DNA from: Hyphomonas polymorpha PS728
GTDB lineage: Bacteria > Pseudomonadota > Alphaproteobacteria > Caulobacterales > Hyphomonadaceae
NCBI RefSeq assembly: GCF_000685315.1
Contig: NZ_ARYM01000005.1
Location: forward strand, 1 to 64,000
DNA: 64,000 nucleotides
Direction of reading: 5' to 3'
A model generated the notes under the pieces. The model ran no database searches. It was not told the DNA's origin and saw nothing but the letters and a program-made list of their open reading frames with translations. Below are positions 1 to 6,389 of the stretch, one piece after another (position 1 is the stretch's first letter; the number at the start of each line of letters is the position of its first letter). Position numbers and translations under genes: made by a program.

Positions 1-665
1 CCAATGCCCACCGGCGCGCAAAGGTGCAGCACATCAGAGGCGGGAATGCGGATCGACGGCGCATAAGTGATTGCGGTTTGCGTCGGTTTGACCGGAAGAA
101 TCCAGTAGGCCGCGCGCGTGCCATCGGCCGCGAATTCAACACCGCCCACAATATACCGGCCGTCACCAAGGTCTGCCGTCTTCGCTTCGTCCAGTTGTTC
201 GGCCGGGATGGCGCGAACGCGAAGGCCGCGCGGCGTCTGGATAAGGTGCAACAGCGAGTCGCCGTCCACAATCATTCCGTGAACGGCCAAAGCCACGACT
301 CCGGCTAGATCGGTCCGGCCGTCGGCATCGGCCACGTTCTGCCAGGTCGCCCAGGCGGCGCCCAAGGCGGTGCGAGCATCGGTGTTCGCCGCCTTGCTGG
401 CGGGGGAAATGCCGGTGCCGACAAGATGCGTCACAAGGGCTTCCACGCCGCTGCGAGCGTGGGCGTTGTTATTGTAGAAATACCGCGCCCGCGAACGCAT
501 CGGCCCCGCCGCTGCCAATGCTTCGGTACTCACTGCGCCGAAATGCGCGCCGCGATCCCAACGCCTTCCACCGGCCGCCCCGTCGAAACGGCGAACGGCT
601 TCGGGCGCAATCGCACGGGCGATGGCTTGGCGGGCACGGTCGAAGGCGGACGGGCGGCGGACCAT
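1..665 (-). CDS. phage portal protein, lambda family (partial, C-terminus outside window)
   Basis: The minus-strand frame is open from an ATG at 665 to the window edge (about 221 residues seen). The portal forms the dodecameric ring at the capsid vertex through which DNA is packaged. The N-terminal stretch with RARYFYNNNAHARSGVEALV and then THLVGTGI is typical of the lambda gpB-like portal family, as is the later segment on loss or gain of DNA-channel residues around HGMIVDGDSLL. A purine-rich GGGGCGA lies just upstream of the ATG. The stop of the MerR-like gene at 667 is one base before this start, so the two look co-transcribed. In an intact lambda-like phage the portal follows terminase and gpW on the same strand; here it faces the other way. 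Confidence 0.85.
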   Translation of the reverse strand, partial: MVRRPSAFDRARQAIARAIAPEAVRRFDGAAGGRRWDRGAHFGAVSTEALAAAGPMRSRARYFYNNNAHARSGVEALVTHLVGTGISPASKAANTDARTALGAAWATWQNVADADGRTDLAGVVALAVHGMIVDGDSLLHLIQTPRGLRVRAIPAEQLDEAKTADLGDGRYIVGGVEFAADGTRAAYWILPVKPTQTAITYAPSIRIPASDVLHLCAPVGI

Positions 666-666
666 G

Positions 667-1143
667 TTAGTTCGCCCCGCTGCGATCTGACACCAGCGGC
701 AGAAGGATAGGATTCAACTCAACATCAGAAGTCGAAATAGCTTGTCCTGCATAGGCATCTACAATCGTTGCTGATTTGGGTTGCGCCTCATCTTTTGCCA
801 TTATGGCCGCGGTGTATTTTTGCCCTTCAGTGGTCTGTCGAAGAGAGAAACGGATCACCCACAATTGGCCCTCGCCAATCCCGTTCAATGCCGCAGCAAT
901 GCCGCGGCCACTGAAGGAACCGCGAGAGGGAGCAAAGGCGCGCACCGCCCCCGCGACAAGGCGCAAGCTGTTTGCACCAAGATCAGCTAGCGAAGTGGCA
1001 TATAGAATAAGAGCGGTTGCCACCTCCTCTTCACTAAAATCGGTCGTGCGCCCACGGCCGATGAAGAGTTCAGGCTGGATTAGGCCACGATCTCGAAAAC
1101 CGCGCATCCTAGTATAAACTTCATCAGCACCGTGGACGAACAC
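667..1143 (-). CDS. MerR-like helix-turn-helix protein, N-terminally truncated
   Basis: The open frame gives 158 residues from a GTG at 1143. Residues about 8-70 read like the wing half of a MerR-type helix-turn-helix (FRDRGLI, then GRGRTTDFSEEEV and an alanine/leucine-rich helix). They align by eye with residues 23-85 of the protein at 2587-3219 (RRWAQQGLF, GRTASQLFEPMHVV). Compared with that relative, the first helix is missing. The missing part would lie exactly where terminase sequence begins on the other strand, so the gene was probably cut by a rearrangement near 1120-1140. The GTG used here may therefore be an accidental start. The C-terminal half is not recognised. Function unknown; regulatory role inferred from the HTH only. 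Confidence 0.5.
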   Translation of the reverse strand: MFVHGADEVYTRMRGFRDRGLIQPELFIGRGRTTDFSEEEVATALILYATSLADLGANSLRLVAGAVRAFAPSRGSFSGRGIAAALNGIGEGQLWVIRFSLRQTTEGQKYTAAIMAKDEAQPKSATIVDAYAGQAISTSDVELNPILLPLVSDRSGAN

Positions 1144-2002
1144 GGCGCTGGCAGAAACTTGGGACGATGGCCAGACACGGCTTGAGCCTGAGAGCCTCGC
1201 CGCGCGGGCTGAGAATTGGGGAGATATGTTGCCTGATGGGGTGGCCGTGATTACGGCCGGCGTCGACGTCCAGGATGACCGGCTTGAAGTTGAGCTGGTT
1301 GGCTGGGGATCTGGCGAAGAAAGCTGGAGCCTTGATTACATCGTGATCCCCGGTTCCCCCGCCGAAGCGGCGACATGGGCAACACTTGAGGGCATTCTAG
1401 GCCGTAGGTACACGCCGCCCAGGAACGCGCCGCCTCTTCCTGTCAGGGCCGTATGTATCGACAGCGGCGGGCATTACACGCCAACCGTGCTGGAATTCTG
1501 CGCAGCAAGATCAGCGCGCCGTGTATGGGCCATTAAGGGCGCTTCTGGCGCCGGACGCCCCGCATGGCCTCGCAGGCCTTCCAGAGCGAAGAAGGGCGGG
1601 CAGCCCCTATTCGTGATCGGCGTGGACGGTATCAAAGACGTCTTCTATTCGCGCTTGTCCATCGACACAGCGGGCGAAGGTTACGTCCATTTCCCGGCTG
1701 GCAGGGATGCTGAATGGTTTGCCCAGCTCACGGCAGAGCGCCTGCACGCTCGCTGGCACAAAGGGCGGCAGATCCGGGAATGGCGGAAACGGGCTCAGGA
1801 TAGAAACGAGGCACTCGACTGCCGCGTGTATGCCATGGCGGCGCTGGAAGGGCTGAAGTCCCTTGGCCTCAGGCTGAACGATGAAGCCAGAATACTACTG
1901 GACGCACCTATGCGCGGGCCAGGCGATCCGGTTCCCAGTGAATCGCTGACGCCTCATCCAAAGCGCGGAGCCATCACTTCGCGCTGGATGAGCGGGCATT
2001 GA
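1136..2002 (+). pseudogene. phage terminase large subunit GpA, C-terminal remnant
   Basis: GpA-type terminases package phage DNA with an N-terminal ATPase and a C-terminal nuclease. Only the C-terminal part is here. In frame from about 1136 the translation reads TNTALAETWDD, then after the ATG at 1226 TAGVDVQDDRLEVELVGWG, which is the start of the GpA nuclease domain, with the later conserved segment KRAQDRNEALDCRVYAMAAL. An in-frame stop lies at 1115-1117, so nothing encodes the roughly 400-residue ATPase half. The isolated ORF from ATG 1226 would be 258 residues and lack motor function. The truncation point coincides with the start of the opposite-strand MerR-like gene. Confidence 0.85.
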
Positions 2003-2222
2003 CCAGGCGCACGCCGGGCTTCGCGCCATAGAGGAACTCAACACCGGCCGCTTCCAAGGCGGCCTTCATTTGCTCCAGCTTGTAGGGATCGGCAGTGTGG
2101 CCGTTCTCGAAACTGCTGATCCGGTTAGGGTGCACGTCTGCATGCTTCGCCAGATCGCGAATTGACCAATCGAGCAACGCCCGCCCGGCACGAATATGCA
2201 AGCTTGTCAGCGACTCATTCAT
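1974..2222 (-). CDS. XRE-family helix-turn-helix regulator
   Basis: This 82-residue protein is a single Cro/CI-type HTH: AGRALLDWSIRDLAKHADVH supplies helices 1-3 and NRISSFENG the recognition region, followed by ALEAAGVEFL, a tail very common in small alphaproteobacterial XRE proteins. It probably acts as a prophage or host-locus repressor. Its 3' end overlaps the terminase remnant by 29 bases on the opposite strand. The start ATG at 2222 faces the small ORF at 2326, so the gap 2223-2325 may hold divergent promoters. Family assignment is firm; target unknown. Confidence 0.8.
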   Translation of the reverse strand: MNESLTSLHIRAGRALLDWSIRDLAKHADVHPNRISSFENGHTADPYKLEQMKAALEAAGVEFLYGAKPGVRLVNARSSSAK

Positions 2223-2325
2223 TCCGTATCAAAACCGTGCGTTTGTACCGCGCGAATAACTTACAATCGAGAGGATTTAGGATGACTCGTTCAGAACTGG
2301 ATAGAGCAGATCTGCAGAAAAGATC

Positions 2326-2511
2326 ATGCAAATGCGCAGCAAAGTGGCGCTTGCCACAATGGCAATTGATGGCTGGAGCATCTGCGGAAAATCCGAAAAT
2401 GGCGTGTACGCTTTGGGAATGATGCTCGATGAAGTCATAGCAGGCCTCACCGAAGTTGAAGAGATCCTTCACCCATCAAAGCCGAAAGCTGTGGAAAACG
2501 AGGCAGCCTAA
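2326..2511 (+). CDS. small hypothetical protein
   Basis: A possible 61-residue protein with an acidic, helix-prone C-terminal half (MMLDEVIAGLTEVEEILHP). I do not recognise it. It lies in the 364-base stretch between the XRE gene and the MerR-like gene, which otherwise shows nothing I can name. Two alternative overlapping frames exist here; this one has the most protein-like composition. A second in-frame ATG two codons in could be the real start, and no strong ribosome-binding site is seen. Confidence 0.35.
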   Translation: MQMRSKVALATMAIDGWSICGKSENGVYALGMMLDEVIAGLTEVEEILHPSKPKAVENEAA

Positions 2512-2534
2512 CTTATCCAACGCCCAATTTCAAT

Positions 2535-2563
2535 TTGACGCATTACAGCTCTACTTCTAAAGT
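2535..2563 (+). promoter_or_regulatory. candidate sigma-70 promoter for the MerR-like gene
   Basis: TTGACG at 2535-2540 and TAAAGT at 2558-2563 are separated by 17 bases and lie 24 bases before the ATG at 2587, with ACGGAG as ribosome-binding site. Match by eye only. Confidence 0.4.
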
Positions 2564-2586
2564 AAAGCGGTAAACGGAGCATCAAA

Positions 2587-3219
2587 ATGAAATCAGGCAT
2601 GACGGTCTCAGAAGTAGCTGAAAAGCTTGCGGGCACTTTGCCGCTCGATACGTCATATTTCGAGCGGCAAATTCGCCGTTGGGCTCAACAAGGACTTTTT
2701 GGCGATCTTCCGCGCCGGGGCCCGGGGCGAACGGCATCGCAGCTATTCGAACCAATGCATGTGGTTATGGCCTTTGTGTTTGGTCGACTTACAAGGATTG
2801 CTGGGGAAGGCGAAATCTTGAACATCGCTAGCCGGATAATGCTCCAGTATCGGCCCGCGATCCCTGTGAACATTTTCAGCGCTGACCACAGTTCCGTCGA
2901 GCCTAAGACAGCAGGACCGCTCCGTACTGTGCGACAGCCGTTTGCCGCTCTTGCGGCAGATTTTCTCGCTGAGCCGGAAAACGACGTGTTGTGGTTTTTT
3001 GTCTCGATCGACACGACTGACGATCGAATTGTCGGGGGCGATACTCTTGGAAAGGGCGCCCTCAGTCGTCAGTTGCAAGCTGGCGGCTTCTTTATCGCCC
3101 CAGACGGAATTGCGCAGTACAATCCGCTAACGCTCACCCATGTCGACACTATTATCTCCATCAACTTCACGGGTTTAGAGCCTTCATTCTTTGGAATGAA
3201 GTCGGCAGGCACAAAATGA
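2587..3219 (+). CDS. MerR-like helix-turn-helix protein of the prophage
   Basis: This 210-residue protein starts at an ATG preceded by ACGGAG. Residues 5-17 (MTVSEVAEKLAG) and 25-60 (FERQIRRWAQQGLF, GPGRTASQLFEP) read as a winged HTH of the MerR superfamily, without the usual YYE motif. Residues 60-85 form a helix (VFGRLTRIAGEGEILNIASR). The remaining 120 residues form an unrecognised domain and could bind a ligand or partner. The protein appears related to the truncated product at 667-1143. Likely a phage or accessory regulator; unproven. Confidence 0.55.
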   Translation: MKSGMTVSEVAEKLAGTLPLDTSYFERQIRRWAQQGLFGDLPRRGPGRTASQLFEPMHVVMAFVFGRLTRIAGEGEILNIASRIMLQYRPAIPVNIFSADHSSVEPKTAGPLRTVRQPFAALAADFLAEPENDVLWFFVSIDTTDDRIVGGDTLGKGALSRQLQAGGFFIAPDGIAQYNPLTLTHVDTIISINFTGLEPSFFGMKSAGTK

Positions 3220-3240
3220 CGAGCCTAGCCACACGTATGA

Positions 3241-3414
3241 GCAGAACGCTACGCCGTCTTGGCCGCCTGCGTTTTCAGCGCTCCAGGTCCGATGACGGAG
3301 AGCCGTTGGGGCTTTGAAGTTGACGCCCTCCAGTTCAAAATTCGCCATGATCTCGGTCACGCCTTTGTCGAATGGCGCGGCTGGACGCGGCTTGATCACG
3401 CGGCGACACCCTGA
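3241..3414 (+). pseudogene. remnant of a phage capsid protein C-terminus
   Basis: The open frame runs from just after a stop at 3238-3240 to TGA 3412-3414. Its last 37 residues are strongly phage-like: RWGFEVDALQFKIRHDLGHA followed by FVEWRGWTRLDHA. Similar endings (a 'fkvRHDFG..xDWRGw' pattern) occur in Mu gpT-like and protease-fused major capsid proteins of alphaproteobacterial phages. No start codon with a ribosome-binding site is present and the rest of the roughly 300-600-residue protein is missing. The stop overlaps the gpW start as TGATG, the normal coupling if an intact capsid gene once preceded gpW. Family inferred from memory of the pattern. Confidence 0.5.
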
Positions 3415-3629
3415 TGACTAGCGCGGCGGAGTTGGAAGCCAGACTTGAGGCACTGAAAGCGGCTCGGGCTTCGGGCGTCCGCAAGGTCGAATACGACGGC
3501 AACAGTGTCGAGTATCGATCAGATGCAGAACTTCGCCGCGCCATTCAGGATCTCACCGAAGAACTCAGAACGGCCCAGAGCGGCCAACCACGGCGGTCTG
3601 TGACCGTCCGTATGACGAAAGGATGGTAA
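3414..3629 (+). CDS. phage head-tail joining protein, gpW-like
   Basis: A 71-residue protein of gpW type. In lambda gpW plugs the portal and prepares the head for tail joining. Features seen are the N-terminal helix LEARLEALKAARASGVRKVE, the YDGNSVEYRSDAELRRAI beta-hairpin/helix region and a basic tail (RRSVTVRMTKGW). Length matches the family. It overlaps the capsid remnant by one base and is followed within two bases by the DUF2190 gene. In lambda gpW lies between terminase and portal, so its place here again points to shuffling or to a variant module order. Confidence 0.7.
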   Translation: MTSAAELEARLEALKAARASGVRKVEYDGNSVEYRSDAELRRAIQDLTEELRTAQSGQPRRSVTVRMTKGW

Positions 3630-3630
3630 T

Positions 3631-3963
3631 ATGCGCAATTTTGTTCAGCCAGGTCATGCCGTGACCGTGCCTGCCCCCAGAAACGTTGTGTCCGGCGAGG
3701 GTGTTCTTATCGACCGACTGTTTGGCGTTGCTGGCACGGACGCGGCATCCGGTGGGGATCTCGTGCTTCATTGCGAAGGCGTTTATGATCTTCCCAAATC
3801 CACCTCGCAGGCGTTCACGCTCGGCAGCAGGGTTTACTGGGACCCGACCGCTGACCAGTGCACAACCACAAGTGAGAGCAATTTCCTTGTCGGGGTATGT
3901 GTTGAGGCCGCCGGGTCAGCCACGCCAGAACTTCGAGTTCGCCTGTCAGGCGTTCTGAATTAA
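3631..3963 (+). CDS. DUF2190 family phage capsid-associated protein
   Basis: This 110-residue protein has the DUF2190 layout: an N-terminal segment NFVQPGHAVTVPAP, a central 'GvLIDRLFGVA' strand, YDLPKSTSQAFTLGSRVYWD, and a final LVGVCVEAA plus VRLSG. Members are small beta-rich proteins found in head modules, thought to decorate or cement the capsid. It starts one base after the gpW stop. No further head or tail genes follow, so the structural module ends here. Confidence 0.75.
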   Translation: MRNFVQPGHAVTVPAPRNVVSGEGVLIDRLFGVAGTDAASGGDLVLHCEGVYDLPKSTSQAFTLGSRVYWDPTADQCTTTSESNFLVGVCVEAAGSATPELRVRLSGVLN

Positions 3964-4087
3964 CGGGGGGCGACATTGACGGCCCCGAGGTCGGCCGAAC
4001 AACGAAAAGCGTTCTGGGACCCCCCACGGATATCGAGATCCTTCAAGGACGCACGGCCTCACCCCTTAACCAAATCGGAAACTGACG

Positions 4088-4300
4088 ATGCCTAGACAGA
4101 GACCCCAGCGCCCCACCCTCCCCAGTGCGCGAGATGTGGCCGGCATTGCTAAGCGACTTCGCGCTGAAGGCTTTCGCTCGGTTTCCATCGAAACGACGCC
4201 TGATGGCCGCGCCCTCATCCTAGCCGCAATGGGCGAAGATGAGCCGCACTCCGAGCTGTCAGAACTAGAAAAATGGAGAGCAAAACGTGGCTCTTCCTAA
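4088..4300 (+). CDS. small protein encoded with the integrase
   Basis: A 70-residue protein whose last codons overlap the integrase start by 14 bases. It has a basic N-terminus (MPRQRPQRPTLPSARDV), a predicted helix (AGIAKRLRAEGF), two strands (SVSIETTPDGRALIL) and an acidic tail. Small genes of this shape often precede integrases in alphaproteobacterial prophages. It could be an excisionase-like or accessory factor, but no known excisionase motif is visible. Confidence 0.55.
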   Translation: MPRQRPQRPTLPSARDVAGIAKRLRAEGFRSVSIETTPDGRALILAAMGEDEPHSELSELEKWRAKRGSS

Positions 4301-5330
4301 AGGCGTTCACCGAGTTCGCAGGAAGCTGGTTGGCGGGGCTGTGAGATGGCACTTCTATACGCGGCGCGGAGGAACCAAATTCTGGGTCGATGGGGTGAAA
4401 GAGCCACGCGATCCTGACTTCTTTCGGGCATATGCAGAGGCAGCTGAGAGACCGCAGCCGGATCGGCTTATCGTCCCGTTGCTGGTCGAGCAGTTCTTGG
4501 CCAGCACTGCCATGCCAAAAGCCGAGCGCTCCCGCCGCGACGTGAAGAAATGGGCGGTACGGTTTGCAAACCATTTTCACGACGCACCGGCCTGTATTTT
4601 TGAGGAGAAAGGATCGCGCGGCGAACTTAATAAGTGGCGTGCGACCTGGAAACATTCTCCCAAACAGCATGACGCTGCGGGAACCCACGCAGTGCGCGTT
4701 CTCAATTGGGCGGTGGAAGAAGGACTTTTATCCGAGCACCACTGCCACAAGCTACACCGTCTTTATGAAGTGGACCGTTCGGAAATCGTCTGGACCGCTG
4801 CAGATCTGGAGGCGATCAACCGCATTGCCCCCGACTGGATTAAGCGTCTGCTGTGTGTTGCCTGTGAAACTGGCCTCCGCCCTGGTGATCTGATCAAGCT
4901 AAATCGCGGCCATGTCGAGAAGATCCCAAACGGACACCGCCTCAGGGTTCGCACCAACAAGCGGAAACGCATCGCCTCTATCCCAATCACGCCCGAACTG
5001 GCCGCAATCATTGCCGCTACCCCGGCGGATCAAATGCTTATCCTTACCAATGCTTCAGGCGGTCAGTTGACCGAACACAGGGCTTCTGAGGGACTTAGGC
5101 AATGGAGAGACAAAGCCGGGTTGTCCCGTGAGCTTCGCCTCCAGGACACCCGGGGCACAGCTGCAACTCGCCTACTGAATGCTGGCCTGACCCTAGCTGA
5201 AATTGCGAACCATATGGGATGGTCGATACGCACAGCGGCCAACGTTATCGAGCACTATGCCCGCGTCTCTCCGGATGAGACCGACGCGGTTTTGATCAAA
5301 CTCGCCAAGGCCAGAGGGGCCGCATCATGA
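4287..5330 (+). CDS. tyrosine-type site-specific integrase
   Basis: This 347-residue recombinase integrates or excises the element through a covalent phosphotyrosine intermediate. The N-terminal domain (1-160) would bind arm and core DNA. The catalytic domain shows Arg198 in TGLRPGDL, a beta-hairpin with Lys225/227, the box II motif at 285-289 (LQDTRG, with Asp287 where His is usual and Arg289), His309 in NHMGW and the nucleophile Tyr324 in EHYARV. It is the last phage gene and points at the 3' end of tRNA-Cys 75 bases downstream, the expected attachment site. It appears intact. Confidence 0.9.
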   Translation: MALPKGVHRVRRKLVGGAVRWHFYTRRGGTKFWVDGVKEPRDPDFFRAYAEAAERPQPDRLIVPLLVEQFLASTAMPKAERSRRDVKKWAVRFANHFHDAPACIFEEKGSRGELNKWRATWKHSPKQHDAAGTHAVRVLNWAVEEGLLSEHHCHKLHRLYEVDRSEIVWTAADLEAINRIAPDWIKRLLCVACETGLRPGDLIKLNRGHVEKIPNGHRLRVRTNKRKRIASIPITPELAAIIAATPADQMLILTNASGGQLTEHRASEGLRQWRDKAGLSRELRLQDTRGTAATRLLNAGLTLAEIANHMGWSIRTAANVIEHYARVSPDETDAVLIKLAKARGAAS

Positions 5331-5404
5331 ACAAAACTGTAAACGCCGCTGTAAACGGAGACGTGCGCGTAATGGGCTTCATAGAGAAAACCCAAGAAAA
5401 ACAA

Positions 5405-5478
5405 TGGAGGCCCCACCCGGAATCGAACCGGGGTGCACGGATTTGCAATCCGCTGCGTCACCACTCCGCCATAGGGCC
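5405..5478 (-). tRNA. tRNA-Cys (GCA)
   Basis: Read on the minus strand, the 74-base sequence folds as a cloverleaf. The acceptor stem GGCCCTA pairs with TGGGGCC (one G-U), the anticodon loop TTGCAAA carries GCA, the T-arm contains GGTTCGATTCC, and the discriminator is U followed by an encoded CCA. Anticodon and U73 both fit cysteine. The 3' end faces the integrase, so the 3' half is the likely attachment core of the prophage. The gene remains complete on this side of the junction. Confidence 0.95.
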
Positions 5479-5639
5479 TCAGGAGAAAGGCCCTCTAGCA
5501 GCGCTTGGGCGCGGAGACAATCGGCCTTTCATCACCTTTCACAGAAGAAGCATGTCGCGGCGATCCTGCGCATTGCGCGGCGCAGCCGCCGTGATACAGG
5601 GGGCATACCTATCCAGCGATTCAGAAACGGCGTTTTGAG

Positions 5640-6293
5640 ATGGACTTCGACCTTGCGCGCGAAATCATGGTGGACAGCCAGATCCGCCCGAATGATGTGA
5701 CCGATCCGGCGATTGTGGCCGCCTTCCTGCGCACGCCCCGCGAGGAGTTTGTGCCCAGCTCGCGCCGCTCTGTGGCTTATTCCGAGATGGAAATCGAAAC
5801 AGCGCCCGGCCGGTCCCTATGGACGCCGCGCGATACGGCCAAGCTGATCAAGCTCGCCCAGATCAAACCAACAGATGTGGTGCTGGTGATTGCGGCAGGC
5901 TCGGGCTACGAAGCTGCCCTCATCAGCCATCTGGCGGACACGGTTATCGCGCTGGAAGACAAGGCGGGCCTCGTGGACGCGATGGGTACCCGCTTTGCCG
6001 AGCTCGGCCTTGATCGCATTGCGCCGGTAGAAGGCCAGCTGGCCAGCGGCCTTGCCGAACAGGCGCCGTTTGACGTCATCTATGTATGCGGCATGGTTGA
6101 AACCCTGCCCGAAGCATGGGGCGCGCAGCTTTCCGAAGGGGGGCGCCTCGTTGCAGTGGTCGCCGATGATGGGCGCCTGGGCCGCGGCAAGGTCTTCACC
6201 AAGGCCGGAGATACCCTCTCCTCGCGCGATGGCTTCGATGCCTGCCCGCCACGCCTTGTGGAATTTGACCGCAAACCGGCCTTCACCTTCTGA
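5640..6293 (+). CDS. protein-L-isoaspartate O-methyltransferase-like protein
   Basis: This 217-residue cytoplasmic protein has the PCMT fold: the N-terminal segment VDSQIRPNDVTDPAIVAAFL with TPREEFVP, then a Rossmann methyltransferase domain whose SAM loop reads VIAAGSGYEAAL and an acidic residue in VIALED. True PCMT repairs isoaspartyl residues. The usual substrate loop (GQTISQP) is replaced here by PGRSLWTPRD, and the common 'VGTGSG' by 'AAGSG', so repair activity is doubtful. In many alphaproteobacteria this divergent form sits directly before a tolC gene, as it does here. Confidence 0.75.
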   Translation: MDFDLAREIMVDSQIRPNDVTDPAIVAAFLRTPREEFVPSSRRSVAYSEMEIETAPGRSLWTPRDTAKLIKLAQIKPTDVVLVIAAGSGYEAALISHLADTVIALEDKAGLVDAMGTRFAELGLDRIAPVEGQLASGLAEQAPFDVIYVCGMVETLPEAWGAQLSEGGRLVAVVADDGRLGRGKVFTKAGDTLSSRDGFDACPPRLVEFDRKPAFTF

Positions 6294-6317
6294 AGGCGCC
6301 CTGCGTCCATATGTTTT

Positions 6318-6334
6318 GGTGAACAGCGTTCACC
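6318..6334. promoter_or_regulatory. 17-bp palindrome before tolC, candidate operator
   Basis: GGTGAAC and GTTCACC are perfect 7-base inverted arms around AGC, 56 bases before the tolC ATG. An AT-rich run (TTATTAAAAG) and a TATATA follow. The size and symmetry fit a TetR/AcrR-type operator. A second, weaker inverted repeat lies in the leader at 6357-6381 (ACCCTG with CAGGGT). Confidence 0.45.
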
Positions 6335-6389
6335 TTATTAAAAGAAAAGCTTATATACCCTGCTGACAGGACCAACAGGGTATTCCATC

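Larger units (their letters stand above)
1..5405. mobile_element. right end of a degenerate lambda-like prophage integrated at tRNA-Cys
   Basis: This stretch carries phage genes only: partial portal, truncated terminase large subunit, capsid C-terminal remnant, gpW, DUF2190 protein, an XRE regulator and a tyrosine integrase. The integrase is the last gene before the tRNA-Cys 3' end, the usual layout of a tRNA-integrated element. Gene order and strands are scrambled (portal on minus, terminase and gpW on plus) and at least two genes lack their N-termini, so it is a remnant rather than an inducible phage. The element continues past the left edge, so its other attachment site is not visible. Confidence 0.85.

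Noticed and set aside
5327-5638. Open frame running through tRNA-Cys
   Set aside because: It is read through the antisense of a perfect tRNA and has no coding support.
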